Shown piece by piece: positions 26,166 to 35,506 of a stretch of 64,000 bases of DNA. The stretch comes from Streptomyces polyasparticus (lineage in GTDB: Bacteria; Actinomycetota; Actinomycetes; Streptomycetales; Streptomycetaceae). Each line of letters begins with the position of its first letter. The first letter of the stretch is position 1. The stretch is from NCBI RefSeq assembly GCF_014493765.1, contig NZ_JACTVJ010000024.1:62001-126000 (forward strand). Reading direction: 5' to 3'. The position numbers and the translations under genes were made by a program. The notes under the pieces were generated by a model that was given only the letters and a program-made list of their open reading frames with translations, had not been told where the DNA came from and ran no database searches.

Positions 26166-27830
26166 GTGCGGCCGGTAGGCAGCAAGTACCTGCTCGAGGA
26201 GCCGCTCGGACGCGGCGCCACGGGCACCGTCTGGCGAGCCCGCCAGCGCGAGACCGCGGGCGCGGAAGCCGCGGTCCAGGGCCACCCCGGCGAGACCGTC
26301 GCGATCAAGGTCCTCAAGGAGGAGCTGGCCAACGACGCGGACGTCGTGATGCGCTTCCTGCGCGAACGCTCCGTGCTCCTGCGTCTGACGCACCCCAACA
26401 TCGTGCGCACCCGCGACCTGGTCGTCGAGGGCGATCTCCTGGCGCTCGTCATGGACCTCGTCGACGGTCCCGACCTGCACCGCTACATCCGTGACAACGG
26501 CCCGATGACCCCGGTCGCCGCGTCCCTGCTCACGGCACAGATCGCCGACGCGCTCGCCGCCAGCCACGCCGACGGCGTGGTGCACCGGGACCTCAAGCCC
26601 GCCAACGTCCTCCTCAAGGAGGACGAGCACGGCATGACCCCGATGCTGACCGACTTCGGCATCGCGCGTCTCGCGGATTCGCCGGGCCTGACCCGTACCC
26701 ATGAATTCGTCGGCACCCCGGCGTATGTGGCACCCGAGTCCGCCGAGGGCCGTCCGCAGACCTCCGCCGTCGACATCTACGGCGCCGGAATCCTCCTGTA
26801 CGAGCTGGTCACGGGCCGTCCGCCGTTCTCCGGCGGCAGCGCGCTCGAAGTGCTTCACCGCCACCTCGCCGAGGAACCGCGCCGCCCGAGCACCGTCCCC
26901 GAGCCGCTGTGGACGGTCATCGAGCGCTGTCTGCGCAAGAAGCCCGAGGAGCGGCCGAGCGCCGAGAACCTGGGGCGTGCGCTGCGCGTGGTCGCCGAGG
27001 GCATCGGCATCCACGCGAACTCCTCGCAGATCACCGCCGCCGAGGGCGTGGGCGCGCTGCTCGCCCCCGACCCGGCGCCCGCGGCCGTCCCCGGGACGCC
27101 CGGTGCCGCGGACCCGACGCAGGTGCTGCCGCACAACGCGGGTTCGTACGACCCGAACGCTGCGACCAATGTGATGCCGCACACATCGGGCTCCTCCGAC
27201 GCGGACCCCACCTCCGTGCTGCCGAACCGCGGCGCCGCGGACCCGACGGCCGTGATGCCGCCGGTGCCGCCGGGCGCACCGCAGGGCGGTAACCCGGACG
27301 ACCCGCACCCGTGGCAGAACCAGATGCGGGCGGCCCGCGACCGCAACGAGCAGACGCAGGTCCAGTACCTCGACCCCAACCAGGACCCGCTGCGGCGCCG
27401 CCCGCAGCGCCAGGTCCAGCGCGGCCAGCAGCAGCGTCCGCAGCAGGCGCCGCAGGGTTACGGCTATCCGCAGCAGCAGCAGCAGCAGCCTCAGCGGCAG
27501 CAGCCGCAGCGGTACGCACCGGCCCCGCAGCCCCAGCAGCAGCCGCAGCGGTACGCGCCGCCGGCACCTCCGCAGCAGCCGCAGCCGCCGCGTCAGCCGC
27601 GGCAGCGCAGCGCCAACCCGATGCGGATCCCCGGACTCGGCTGCCTCAAGGGCTGCCTGTTCACGATCGTCATCATGGTCGTGGCCGCGTGGCTGATCTG
27701 GGAGCTGAGCCCGCTGCAGGACTGGATCGGGCAGGGCCGCACGTTCTGGAGCCAGATCTCGCACTGGTACGAGAATGTCTCGGACTGGATCGGTGAGCTG
27801 GGCGCCGACTCGGGCAGCGGCGGGCAGTAG
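26166..27830 (+). CDS. pkaA: Membrane-anchored Ser/Thr protein kinase PkaA
   Basis: The 554-residue product starts at GTG 26166; the nearby ATG 26161 is out of frame. Kinase motifs are GRGATGTVW (15-23), catalytic Lys 48 in VAIKVLKEE, HRDLKPANVLL, TDFGIARL and APES. Between the Gly loop and Lys 48 there is an extra stretch (about 28-43) not usual in bacterial Hanks kinases. After the kinase domain come a Pro/Gln-rich juxtamembrane region (~400-495), one membrane helix (CLFTIVIMVVAAWLIW) and a ~40-residue outside tail without PASTA domains. Gene order (pkaA, pkaB, prfB) and size match S. coelicolor PkaA as I remember it. A terminator follows. Confidence 0.88.
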   Translation: MRPVGSKYLLEEPLGRGATGTVWRARQRETAGAEAAVQGHPGETVAIKVLKEELANDADVVMRFLRERSVLLRLTHPNIVRTRDLVVEGDLLALVMDLVDGPDLHRYIRDNGPMTPVAASLLTAQIADALAASHADGVVHRDLKPANVLLKEDEHGMTPMLTDFGIARLADSPGLTRTHEFVGTPAYVAPESAEGRPQTSAVDIYGAGILLYELVTGRPPFSGGSALEVLHRHLAEEPRRPSTVPEPLWTVIERCLRKKPEERPSAENLGRALRVVAEGIGIHANSSQITAAEGVGALLAPDPAPAAVPGTPGAADPTQVLPHNAGSYDPNAATNVMPHTSGSSDADPTSVLPNRGAADPTAVMPPVPPGAPQGGNPDDPHPWQNQMRAARDRNEQTQVQYLDPNQDPLRRRPQRQVQRGQQQRPQQAPQGYGYPQQQQQQPQRQQPQRYAPAPQPQQQPQRYAPPAPPQQPQPPRQPRQRSANPMRIPGLGCLKGCLFTIVIMVVAAWLIWELSPLQDWIGQGRTFWSQISHWYENVSDWIGELGADSGSGGQ

Positions 27831-27848
27831 CGCGCGGAGATGTGGGAA

Positions 27849-27880
27849 GGCCGGGCTCCTTGAAGGAGCCCGGCTTTTTC
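27849..27880 (+). terminator. Strong Rho-independent terminator after pkaA
   Basis: An 11-bp stem formed by GCCGGGCTCCT and AGGAGCCCGGC closes on a two-base TG loop, with the hairpin spanning 27850-27873. It is followed immediately by TTTTTC. It separates pkaA from pkaB, so pkaB needs its own promoter in the next 190 bp. Confidence 0.9.
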
Positions 27881-28069
27881 GTGCCCACAGGTGCACCATG
27901 CGGACCAAGTGGGGCGTGAGGTCATCGACTTGTCGACACCTGGCGGGTGATTTCCCTCCCGGAAGTGAAGGTTGGCACCGAAGCCGCGTAGTTTTGTCGG
28001 CCGGGGGGTCCGGGGGTCTCGGCCCCCGGATGGGCACAGCGTCGCCAACAGGAGCCCGTAGGAGCAGTC

Positions 28070-29296
28070 TTGGCACGGAAAATCGGCAGCCGGTACACCG
28101 CCCACCAGATCCTGGGGCGCGGTTCCGCCGGCACGGTCTGGCTGGGTGAAGGTCCAGAGGGGCCGGTCGCGATCAAACTCCTTCGCGAGGACCTCGCCGC
28201 CGATCAGGAACTGGTCGGCCGTTTCGTGCAGGAGCGCACCGCGCTGCTCAGCCTCGACCACCCGAGCGTGGTGGGTGTGCGCGATCTGGTCGTGGACGGC
28301 AACGACCTGGCGCTCGTCATGGACCTGGTCCGCGGCACCGACCTGCGCACCCGCCTGGACCGCGAACGCCGGCTCGCCCCCGAGGCCGCCGTCGCGATCG
28401 TCGCCGATGTGGCGGACGGTCTGGCCGCCGCGCACGCGGCCGGCATCGTGCACCGCGACGTCAAGCCGGAGAACGTCCTCCTGGACATGCAGGGCCCGCT
28501 CGGCCCCGGCGGCGCGCACCCCGCCCTGCTCACCGACTTCGGTGTCGCGAAGCTGGTCGACTCCCCGCGCCGCACCCGCGCGACCAAGGTCATCGGCACC
28601 CCGGACTACCTCGCCCCCGAGATCATCGAGGGCCTGCCGCCCCGCGCCGCGGTCGACATCTACGCCCTCGCGACCGTCCTGTACGAGCTCCTCGCCGGCT
28701 TCACGCCCTTCGGCGGCGGGCACCCGGGCGCGGTCCTGCGCCGTCACGTGACGGAGACGGTCGTCCCGCTCCCCGGCATCCCCGACGAGCTCTGGCAGCT
28801 CATCGTCCAGTGCCTGGCCAAGGCGCCGGCCTCCCGTCTGCGCGCCTCCGAGCTGGCCGCGCGCCTGCGCGAGCAGCTCCCGCTGGTCGCGGGCATGCCG
28901 CCGCTGGACGTCGACGAACCCGAGCCCGAACACCCGGAGGACCCCGAGCCGGCCTTCCCGCCCGCCGAGCCCACGGCCCCGCGCCGTGGCGCCGTCCCCC
29001 TGGTGCCGGGCTCGACCCCCGACTCCAACCGCGACACCCACACCTCCATGCGCGTCCCGGGTCCGGACGAGCTCGCCGGCGGCGCCCGCGGCACGGCCCG
29101 CGCCCCCCGCGCGGCGGGCGCCCCCCGCCCGGGCTCGGCCCGCCACCGCGCGGCCACGGCCCGCCGCCGCCGTCTGGTCCTGGCGACGTCGGGGGTCGTC
29201 CTCGCGGCGGCGATAGGGGTGGGCGGCTGGCTGGCGGTCTCGGGCGACGAGGACCCGCCCTCGGACGGCAACCCTTCGGTTTCGGCTACGCCCTGA
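28070..29296 (+). CDS. pkaB: Membrane-anchored Ser/Thr protein kinase PkaB
   Basis: The 408-residue protein starts at TTG 28070, supported by AGGAG five bases upstream and by the kinase domain beginning right after (IGSRYTAHQILGRGSAGTVW). Lys 36 in VAIKLL, HRDVKPENVLL, TDFGVAKL and APEI are all present, so it should be active. A Pro/Arg-rich linker leads to one membrane helix (LVLATSGVVLAAAIGVGGWL) and a tail of about 22 residues. There is no sensor domain. The TTG start and separate terminator suggest low, independent expression. It phosphorylates Ser/Thr of cytoplasmic partners; the nearby FHA protein is a candidate. Confidence 0.87.
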   Translation: MARKIGSRYTAHQILGRGSAGTVWLGEGPEGPVAIKLLREDLAADQELVGRFVQERTALLSLDHPSVVGVRDLVVDGNDLALVMDLVRGTDLRTRLDRERRLAPEAAVAIVADVADGLAAAHAAGIVHRDVKPENVLLDMQGPLGPGGAHPALLTDFGVAKLVDSPRRTRATKVIGTPDYLAPEIIEGLPPRAAVDIYALATVLYELLAGFTPFGGGHPGAVLRRHVTETVVPLPGIPDELWQLIVQCLAKAPASRLRASELAARLREQLPLVAGMPPLDVDEPEPEHPEDPEPAFPPAEPTAPRRGAVPLVPGSTPDSNRDTHTSMRVPGPDELAGGARGTARAPRAAGAPRPGSARHRAATARRRRLVLATSGVVLAAAIGVGGWLAVSGDEDPPSDGNPSVSATP

Positions 29297-29418
29297 AGCC
29301 CGGCGCTGCGGGTTCGTTGTCCGCTGCGGACCGTTGCGCCCGCGGCGGGCCGCAGGCGCAACCCACCCGCAGACGGCGACGAAACCGAGCGGGGGAAGAG
29401 CAGCCCCACAGCCACCGG

Positions 29419-29431
29419 TAGTCTGGAGGGC

Positions 29432-29432
<1 letters not shown>
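29419..29432 (+). promoter_or_regulatory. Leaderless-type promoter of prfB
   Basis: TAGTCT (29419-29424) fits the TAnnnT -10 box and is followed after exactly seven bases by the GTG start at 29432. The GGAGGG in between is too close to the start to act as an RBS. This spacing places the transcript start at or next to the G of GTG. Confidence 0.6.
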
Positions 29433-30544
<1,112 letters not shown>

Positions 30545-30627
30545 CGGTCCGCGGGCGTGGCGGGCCGGCCGTCGCAGGCGGGCAGGGCTGACGTCCCGCA
30601 CCCGTCCCGGAGGACCGACTGCCCGCA

Positions 30628-32814
30628 TCAGGCCTGGAGGGCGAGCCTCAGCTGCTCGTCCTCCACGATCCTGCGCGCCAGCTCCGGGTCCGAGACGTCG
30701 ACCGCCTCCGGGACGGTCTCGGCCACCTCGCTGCGCCGCGCGTACGAGTCGAACTCCTCCTGCTTGACCCGGTGCAGTTCGAGCAGCCGGACGTCCACGC
30801 TGTCCGCGGCGAGCAGCCGGTGCACCTGCACCCGCCGCACCTGGCCCATCCGGTGCGCGCGGGCCACGGCCTGGGCTTCCAGGGCGGGGCTCAGCTGCGG
30901 TTCGCACAGCACGACCACCGAGGCCGCCTGCAGATTCAGGCCGGTTCCCCCGGTCCGTATCTGCGCGAGCAGCACCGCGTGGCCGGGCGCCGCGGTGAAC
31001 TCGTCGACCAGGGCCTGGCGTTCATCGGCCGGCACCGCGCCCGTGAGCGGGCCGAGCGCCGCGCCCTCCAGGGCCGCGCCGACCGTGGCGAGCACCTCCA
31101 GGAAGCCGGAGAAGACCACCACCTTCAGGTCGTTGACGGCCGCTTCCGCGACGAGTTCGCGCAGCCGGTGCAGCTTCGCCGAGCGGGCCGGGTCCGCATA
31201 CGGCGCCCGCCGCATCGCCATGAAGTTCCCCTCGCCGACCGCCCTGCGGTACGCGGCACGGTCGCTGTCCGAGAACTCCTCCCATTCGTCGGCATGGATC
31301 ACCCCGGGCAGCTCGCCGAGCACATCCGGCTGATTGCGCCGCAGATAGCAGGGCGCGACGGCCGCGCGGAACGCCCGTGAATCCCGTGTCCCCACCGTGT
31401 ACGGCACCTTCCGCGCGTCCGGTGACTGCAACTGGCCGAGCAGCGCGCGGAATTCGGCGACGTGGTTCTCCATCGGTGTGCCGGTCAGGAACAGCACATG
31501 GCCGGTGGACGGCCGCCGTATCAGCGCGGCCAGCGCACCGGCCCGCTGGGTGCGCGGGTTCTTCACGTACTGCGCCTCGTCCGCGACCACCATGGCGAGC
31601 GGCACCTTCGGTATGTCGAGGGCCCGCAGCACGTCATACGTCGTGACGAGCACCCCGCCCTCCGCCTCCCAGGCCCGTACGGCACCGGACCGCCCGGGCC
31701 CGTGCGCACGATGGGCGACGAGGGAACTGCGGCCTTCGATCTCCCGTATCCAGTTGAGCAGCACGCCCACCGGGCACACCACGAGAAAGTGCCGGCCCTC
31801 GCCGGCGGCCCGCAGATGGGCGAGCGCGGCCAGGGCCTGGATCGTCTTGCCGAGCCCCATCTCGTCGCCGATCAGGACCCGCCGCCGGGCCAGCGCAAAG
31901 CGTGCGCCGAAGGCCTGGTAGCCGCGCAGCGAGACCTGGAGCAGCGACTCGTCGAGCGGCTGCGCCCGCACCTCCTCGGCAATGGACGTCGGAATGTACC
32001 CCTCGGCCGACTCCCGGTCCTCGGGCAGATCGGCGACCTTGCCGAGCACCGTGTAGTACTCGGCGGCCCGCACCTGGAAGTCCAGCCAGGCCCGGTCGGC
32101 GGGCTCGGGTCCGCGCAGCAGATCCGTGACGGCCTGGTCCAGCGTCATCCGTACGTCCTCGGCCGCTGCCTGCGCCAGCGCCTCGCGCACCCGGAGCAGC
32201 GCGGCCCGCGCCAGGTCCCGCCGGCGGCGTCCGGCCAGGAACCACTGCGTACGGGAGGCAGCGGGCGCGGCCGTGTGCAGATCGTCCTCGAGTGCCTCGG
32301 CGGTCTTGCGGGCCAGGGCCACCGCCTCCGCGCTGTGCGGCCCGGCGAGCACGAGCCGGTTCAACGCCCGTACGAGAGCGGTGTGCCGGTCGTCCCCCTG
32401 GGCGTCCACATCGATCCGCACCGCCACGCTCTCCGCGGCGGCGCGCGCCAACTGCCCGGCCGCACCGTGCAGTTGCCCCGCGGTCTGCGCCCCGATCCCG
32501 GGAATCTGCCGCAGCGCATACGGCTGCGCCTCCCGCACCCGGCCCACCGAGCCGATCCCGGCCGCCTCGAGGGCCTGCAGAGTCGCCTCGCGCACCTGGC
32601 CGCGCGTCACGTCCCGCAGGACCGTCAGGGGCAGCCCTGCGAGCTCCTTCTGTACGAAGACCTCCGCGAGCACCCCGTAGGCGCGCCGCACCTCCGCGTG
32701 GGCCGCGTCGTGCTCGCGCAGCACCGAGCGCGCGGCGCCGAGCAGGTCATGCCCGGCCCGCAGCAGCGCTCCGGCCCGCGCCCCGACGGGCGTCCGACCG
32801 TCGTCCGCTGTCAC
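30628..32814 (-). CDS. SNF2-family DEAD/DEAH-like helicase with N-terminal helix-hairpin-helix
   Basis: The 728-residue protein starts at GTG 32814. In the N-terminal third a helix-hairpin-helix is visible (LRQIPGIGAQTAGQL), a non-specific DNA-binding motif. The SNF2 ATPase core follows: LIGDEMGLGKTIQALAAL (Walker A), VADEAQYVKN (DEAQ in motif II), FLTGTPMEN (motif III), then the second RecA lobe with GGTGLNLQAA and ARAHRMGQVRRVQVHRLL (motif VI). Such proteins translocate on double-stranded DNA to remodel DNA-protein complexes. The specific role is unknown. It is a single-gene unit convergent with prfB. An 11-bp tandem repeat lies just upstream of its start. Confidence 0.88.
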   Translation of the reverse strand: MTADDGRTPVGARAGALLRAGHDLLGAARSVLREHDAAHAEVRRAYGVLAEVFVQKELAGLPLTVLRDVTRGQVREATLQALEAAGIGSVGRVREAQPYALRQIPGIGAQTAGQLHGAAGQLARAAAESVAVRIDVDAQGDDRHTALVRALNRLVLAGPHSAEAVALARKTAEALEDDLHTAAPAASRTQWFLAGRRRRDLARAALLRVREALAQAAAEDVRMTLDQAVTDLLRGPEPADRAWLDFQVRAAEYYTVLGKVADLPEDRESAEGYIPTSIAEEVRAQPLDESLLQVSLRGYQAFGARFALARRRVLIGDEMGLGKTIQALAALAHLRAAGEGRHFLVVCPVGVLLNWIREIEGRSSLVAHRAHGPGRSGAVRAWEAEGGVLVTTYDVLRALDIPKVPLAMVVADEAQYVKNPRTQRAGALAALIRRPSTGHVLFLTGTPMENHVAEFRALLGQLQSPDARKVPYTVGTRDSRAFRAAVAPCYLRRNQPDVLGELPGVIHADEWEEFSDSDRAAYRRAVGEGNFMAMRRAPYADPARSAKLHRLRELVAEAAVNDLKVVVFSGFLEVLATVGAALEGAALGPLTGAVPADERQALVDEFTAAPGHAVLLAQIRTGGTGLNLQAASVVVLCEPQLSPALEAQAVARAHRMGQVRRVQVHRLLAADSVDVRLLELHRVKQEEFDSYARRSEVAETVPEAVDVSDPELARRIVEDEQLRLALQA

Positions 32815-32842
32815 CCTGCCCCCCGTCGCCGGCTCTTAGCGC

Positions 32843-32907
32843 CTTCCGCAGGCCTTCCGCAGGCCTTCTTCAGGCCTTCTTCGTGTCTACTTCGTGTCTT
32901 CTTCCCA
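32843..32907. repeat. Degenerate 11-bp tandem repeat upstream of the SNF2 gene
   Basis: Six consecutive 11-mers can be read: CTTCCGCAGGC twice, CTTCTTCAGGC, CTTCTTCGTGT, CTACTTCGTGT, then a partial CTTCTTCCCA. The period equals about one helical turn. It lies in the 441-bp gap (32815-33255) between the divergently transcribed SNF2 and surface-protein genes. No gene is visible in the rest of that gap; a TTGACG is present at 33069 and another at 33223, without convincing -10 partners. Confidence 0.65.
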
Positions 32908-33255
32908 ACTGCATCCATCGTGGCAGTCGGGTCTGACAACGCGCCGCTGTTGCACGGGCATTCACAGCGTCCGGTGTGAAACCTGTGGAGGAGATGGGGG
33001 ATCGGTCACAGTCATGACGCTCTTGCCGGGCAAGTGATTATGAAACGGGCATCCTGCGCGTACTGACCTTGACGTAACTCTCAACTCTGGACAGGCTGCT
33101 GCGAAGCATGCGTATGTCTGGGGCGGGTGTGAACGGGGCGAGCGGGACGGGCCCTCAGTGAGGCAGTCCCGTACGAGAACAGCAAACCCCGCCGGGCCGT
33201 GGCCCCAACTACAGCTGCTCCATTGACGAGATCAGCTACTGGGGGTAGCAGCCAG

Positions 33256-34074
33256 ATGACCAAGAAGACGCGGATCCGCGTTGCGCGAATAGCCGCCGGC
33301 GCCGTGATCGCGGCCGGTGCGTCGCTGACGGCGGCGGGCGCGGCCTCGGCCGCCGGCGTGGACGTGGACCTCGGCCCTCTGGGTGGCGTGAGCGCCACCG
33401 CGGACGAGGGCGGCCTCGGTGTCGACGTCGACCTGCCCGGTGCCGACGGTGGCGCTGACGGCGGTACCGATGGTGGCGGTGACACCGTCGGCGGCGTCTC
33501 CGAGGGTGGTGACAACGGCGGCACCGACGGCGGCACCGACGGTGGCACGACCGACGGTGGTACGACCGATGGTGGCACCACCGACGGTGGCACCACTGAC
33601 GGTGGCACGACCGATGGCGGCACCGACGGTGGCACGACCGACGGTGGTACGACCGATGGCGGCACCGACGGTGGCACCACTGACGGTGGCACGACCGATG
33701 GCGGCACCACTGGCGGCGACACCGACGGTGGCGTCTCCAACGGTTCCGGCAACGGCGGCTCCGGTAACGGTGGCTCCGGCAACGGCGGCGGCTCCGGTAA
33801 CGGTGGCTCCGACAACGGCGGCGGCTCCAGCACCGGCGGCAACGAGACCGACCCCGACAACGAGGGCAACCAGCCCGTCGAGCAGGGCGGCAAGGAAGGT
33901 CTCGAGGACACGGGCACTGCCCCGGCCGAGACCGGCAACGGTGGCGGCGAGCTCGCCGAGACCGGTGCCGCCGAGACCACGGCTCTCCTGATCGGTGCCG
34001 CGACCATGATCGCGGGCGGTATCGGCTTCCGGCTGCTCCCGCGCCTGGTCTCCGGCCGTAACGCCGCTGTCTGA
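33256..34074 (+). CDS. Sortase-anchored repeat surface protein (LAETG signal)
   Basis: The 272-residue precursor from ATG 33256 starts with a signal peptide (RIAAGAVIAAGASLTAAGAA, cleavage near ASA). A ~50-residue mature N-terminus with VDVDLGP and VDVDLPG motifs comes next, then a Gly/Thr/Asp repeat (GGTTDGGT units) and a Gly/Ser/Asn stretch. Near the end, LAETG (233-237) is followed by a hydrophobic helix and a basic tail (RLLPRLVSGR). LAxTG is the sorting signal used by the class E sortases of Streptomyces, so it should be covalently attached to peptidoglycan. Function is unknown; a spacer-like surface display is likely. An efficient terminator follows. Confidence 0.82.
   Translation: MTKKTRIRVARIAAGAVIAAGASLTAAGAASAAGVDVDLGPLGGVSATADEGGLGVDVDLPGADGGADGGTDGGGDTVGGVSEGGDNGGTDGGTDGGTTDGGTTDGGTTDGGTTDGGTTDGGTDGGTTDGGTTDGGTDGGTTDGGTTDGGTTGGDTDGGVSNGSGNGGSGNGGSGNGGGSGNGGSDNGGGSSTGGNETDPDNEGNQPVEQGGKEGLEDTGTAPAETGNGGGELAETGAAETTALLIGAATMIAGGIGFRLLPRLVSGRNAAV
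33520..33720 (+). repeat. Coding tandem repeat (GGTTDGG units)
   Basis: Units of 12 to 15 bp of the type GGTGGCACGACCGAC are repeated about fifteen times. They encode Gly-Gly-Thr-Thr-Asp and Gly-Gly-Thr-Asp. The units are nearly identical in DNA and in frame, which suggests variable copy number between strains. Confidence 0.8.
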
Positions 34075-34104
34075 GCGCACTGAGGCAGCTGCACCGAGAC
34101 AGTG

Positions 34105-34138
34105 AGAAGGCCCGGAGCCACCAGGCTCCGGGCCTTTC
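34105..34138 (+). terminator. Strong terminator after the LAETG surface protein gene
   Basis: AAGGCCCGGAGCC (34107-34119) pairs with GGCTCCGGGCCTT (34123-34135) across a short ACCA-type loop, followed by TCT. The 13-bp stem ends transcription before the small minus-strand gene. Confidence 0.9.
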
Positions 34139-34219
34139 TCATGTCTTCAGGGGGCCGCGAGCCTGAAAGAGGCCGCAGGCCGTCAGGGCCGCACCACGCT
34201 CGGGGCAGCCTGTCTGCCG

Positions 34220-34414
34220 CTAAGCCGTCGCCTGATGCGCCACCAGCGCCATCGCCGCGACCACCATCACGAGCAGCGCTATCAGCGTCACCGGATTCAG
34301 CCCGCCGAACGGACCCTGCTGCTCGAGCCGCTCACGATTCGCCCGGCACACAGGGCACCGGCCTTCGCTGACGGGCGCAGCACAGTTCGCGCACACCAAT
34401 CGGTCATAGGTCAT
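34220..34414 (-). CDS. Small zinc-ribbon membrane protein
   Basis: The 64-residue protein begins at ATG 34414 with a perfect GGAGGAGGA RBS eight bases upstream. The first half holds two CxxC pairs, CANC and CPVC, spaced as in a zinc ribbon. The second half is a single hydrophobic helix ([20 protein letters not shown]) near the C-terminus, so it is a tail-anchored protein with a cytoplasmic zinc finger. I do not recognise a function. It is a conserved-looking small gene just upstream and divergent from ftsE. Confidence 0.75.
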   Translation of the reverse strand: MTYDRLVCANCAAPVSEGRCPVCRANRERLEQQGPFGGLNPVTLIALLVMVVAAMALVAHQATA

Positions 34415-34783
34415 GCGCCTGTCCTCCTCCCGCGCGGGCCAAGCCGCGTCACGCATCCCATTGCGGCGGGTACCCACCGCATGGTCTCACCGCGCACAAC
34501 GCTTCCGGGAACTCGGCGGTTCCCCCTACCACTGTGCCAGCTTCGCCACGATTCGGCGCGCCCCACGGGAAGAGCCCCTGCGCCGCCCCCGCCCGACAGG
34601 CCGCCCACCAGGGACGCAGGGCCTGATTCGGACCGGTCTGTTCCCCTCCCGTACCAGACGAGAACCGCGGCGGATACGCGACAAATCGCACAACTCACGC
34701 GCAACCCCAGCCGCCCCCTGCGCCGCGCACCCCGGTTCGCGTATGGTCACGCTCACCTACCCCCGGCGACTCGTGGTGCATCC
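34415..34783. other. Intergenic control region before ftsE
   Basis: No gene is supported in these 369 bp. A perfect inverted repeat GGGAAC-N6-GTTCCC (34507-34524) could be an operator or hairpin. TATGGT (34742-34747) is a possible -10 for ftsE with a ~30-nt leader. Open frames here are GC-rich shadows. Confidence 0.4.
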
Positions 34784-35473
34784 GTGATCCGATTCGACAA
34801 CGTCTCCAAGACCTACCCCAAGCAGACCCGTCCCGCACTCAGAGATGTCTCCCTGGAGATCGAGCGCGGCGAGTTCGTCTTCCTTGTGGGGTCCTCCGGC
34901 TCCGGAAAGTCGACCTTCCTGCGGCTGATCCTGCGCGAGGAGCGCTGCAGCCAGGGCCAGGTGCATGTGCTCGGCAAGGACCTCGGCAAGGTGTCCAACT
35001 GGAAGGTGCCGCACATCCGGCGCCAGCTGGGCACCGTGTTCCAGGACTTCCGGCTGCTGCCCAACAAGACCGTCGGCGAGAACGTCGCGTTCGCGCTCGA
35101 GGTCATCGGCAAGCCGCGCGGCACCATCCGCAAGACCGTCCCCGAGGTGCTCGACCTGGTCGGCCTCGGCGGCAAGGAAGAGCGCATGCCGGGCGAGCTG
35201 TCCGGTGGTGAGCAGCAGCGCGTGGCCATCGCCCGCGCCTTCGTGAACCGTCCGATGCTGCTGATCGCGGACGAGCCCACCGGAAACCTGGACCCGCAGA
35301 CCTCCGTGGGCATCATGAAGCTGCTGGACCGCATCAACCGCACGGGCACCACCGTGGTGATGGCCACCCACGACCAGAACATCGTGGACCAGATGCGCAA
35401 GCGCGTCATCGAGCTGGAAGGCGGCCGCCTGGTGCGCGACCAGTCGCGCGGCGTCTACGGCTACCAGCACTGA
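34784..35473 (+). CDS. ftsE: Cell-division ABC transporter ATPase FtsE
   Basis: The 229-residue ATPase starts at GTG 34784 with the conserved [20 protein letters not shown]. Walker A is GSSGSGKST, the ABC signature is [14 protein letters not shown], and Walker B is [12 protein letters not shown], followed by the H-loop ATHDQ. FtsE drives conformational change of FtsX so that an outside peptidoglycan hydrolase is activated during septation. The ftsX gene follows 33 bp later. The upstream open frame to 34235 is not part of the protein because the domain starts exactly at GTG 34784. Confidence 0.95.
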   Translation: MIRFDNVSKTYPKQTRPALRDVSLEIERGEFVFLVGSSGSGKSTFLRLILREERCSQGQVHVLGKDLGKVSNWKVPHIRRQLGTVFQDFRLLPNKTVGENVAFALEVIGKPRGTIRKTVPEVLDLVGLGGKEERMPGELSGGEQQRVAIARAFVNRPMLLIADEPTGNLDPQTSVGIMKLLDRINRTGTTVVMATHDQNIVDQMRKRVIELEGGRLVRDQSRGVYGYQH

Positions 35474-35506
35474 GGCACAGAGCAACCCGAGCATTGAAAG
35501 GACGCC

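Noticed and set aside
33520-33720. CRISPR-like regular repeats
   Set aside because: The repeats are in frame, without unique spacers, and encode GGTTD units of a surface protein.
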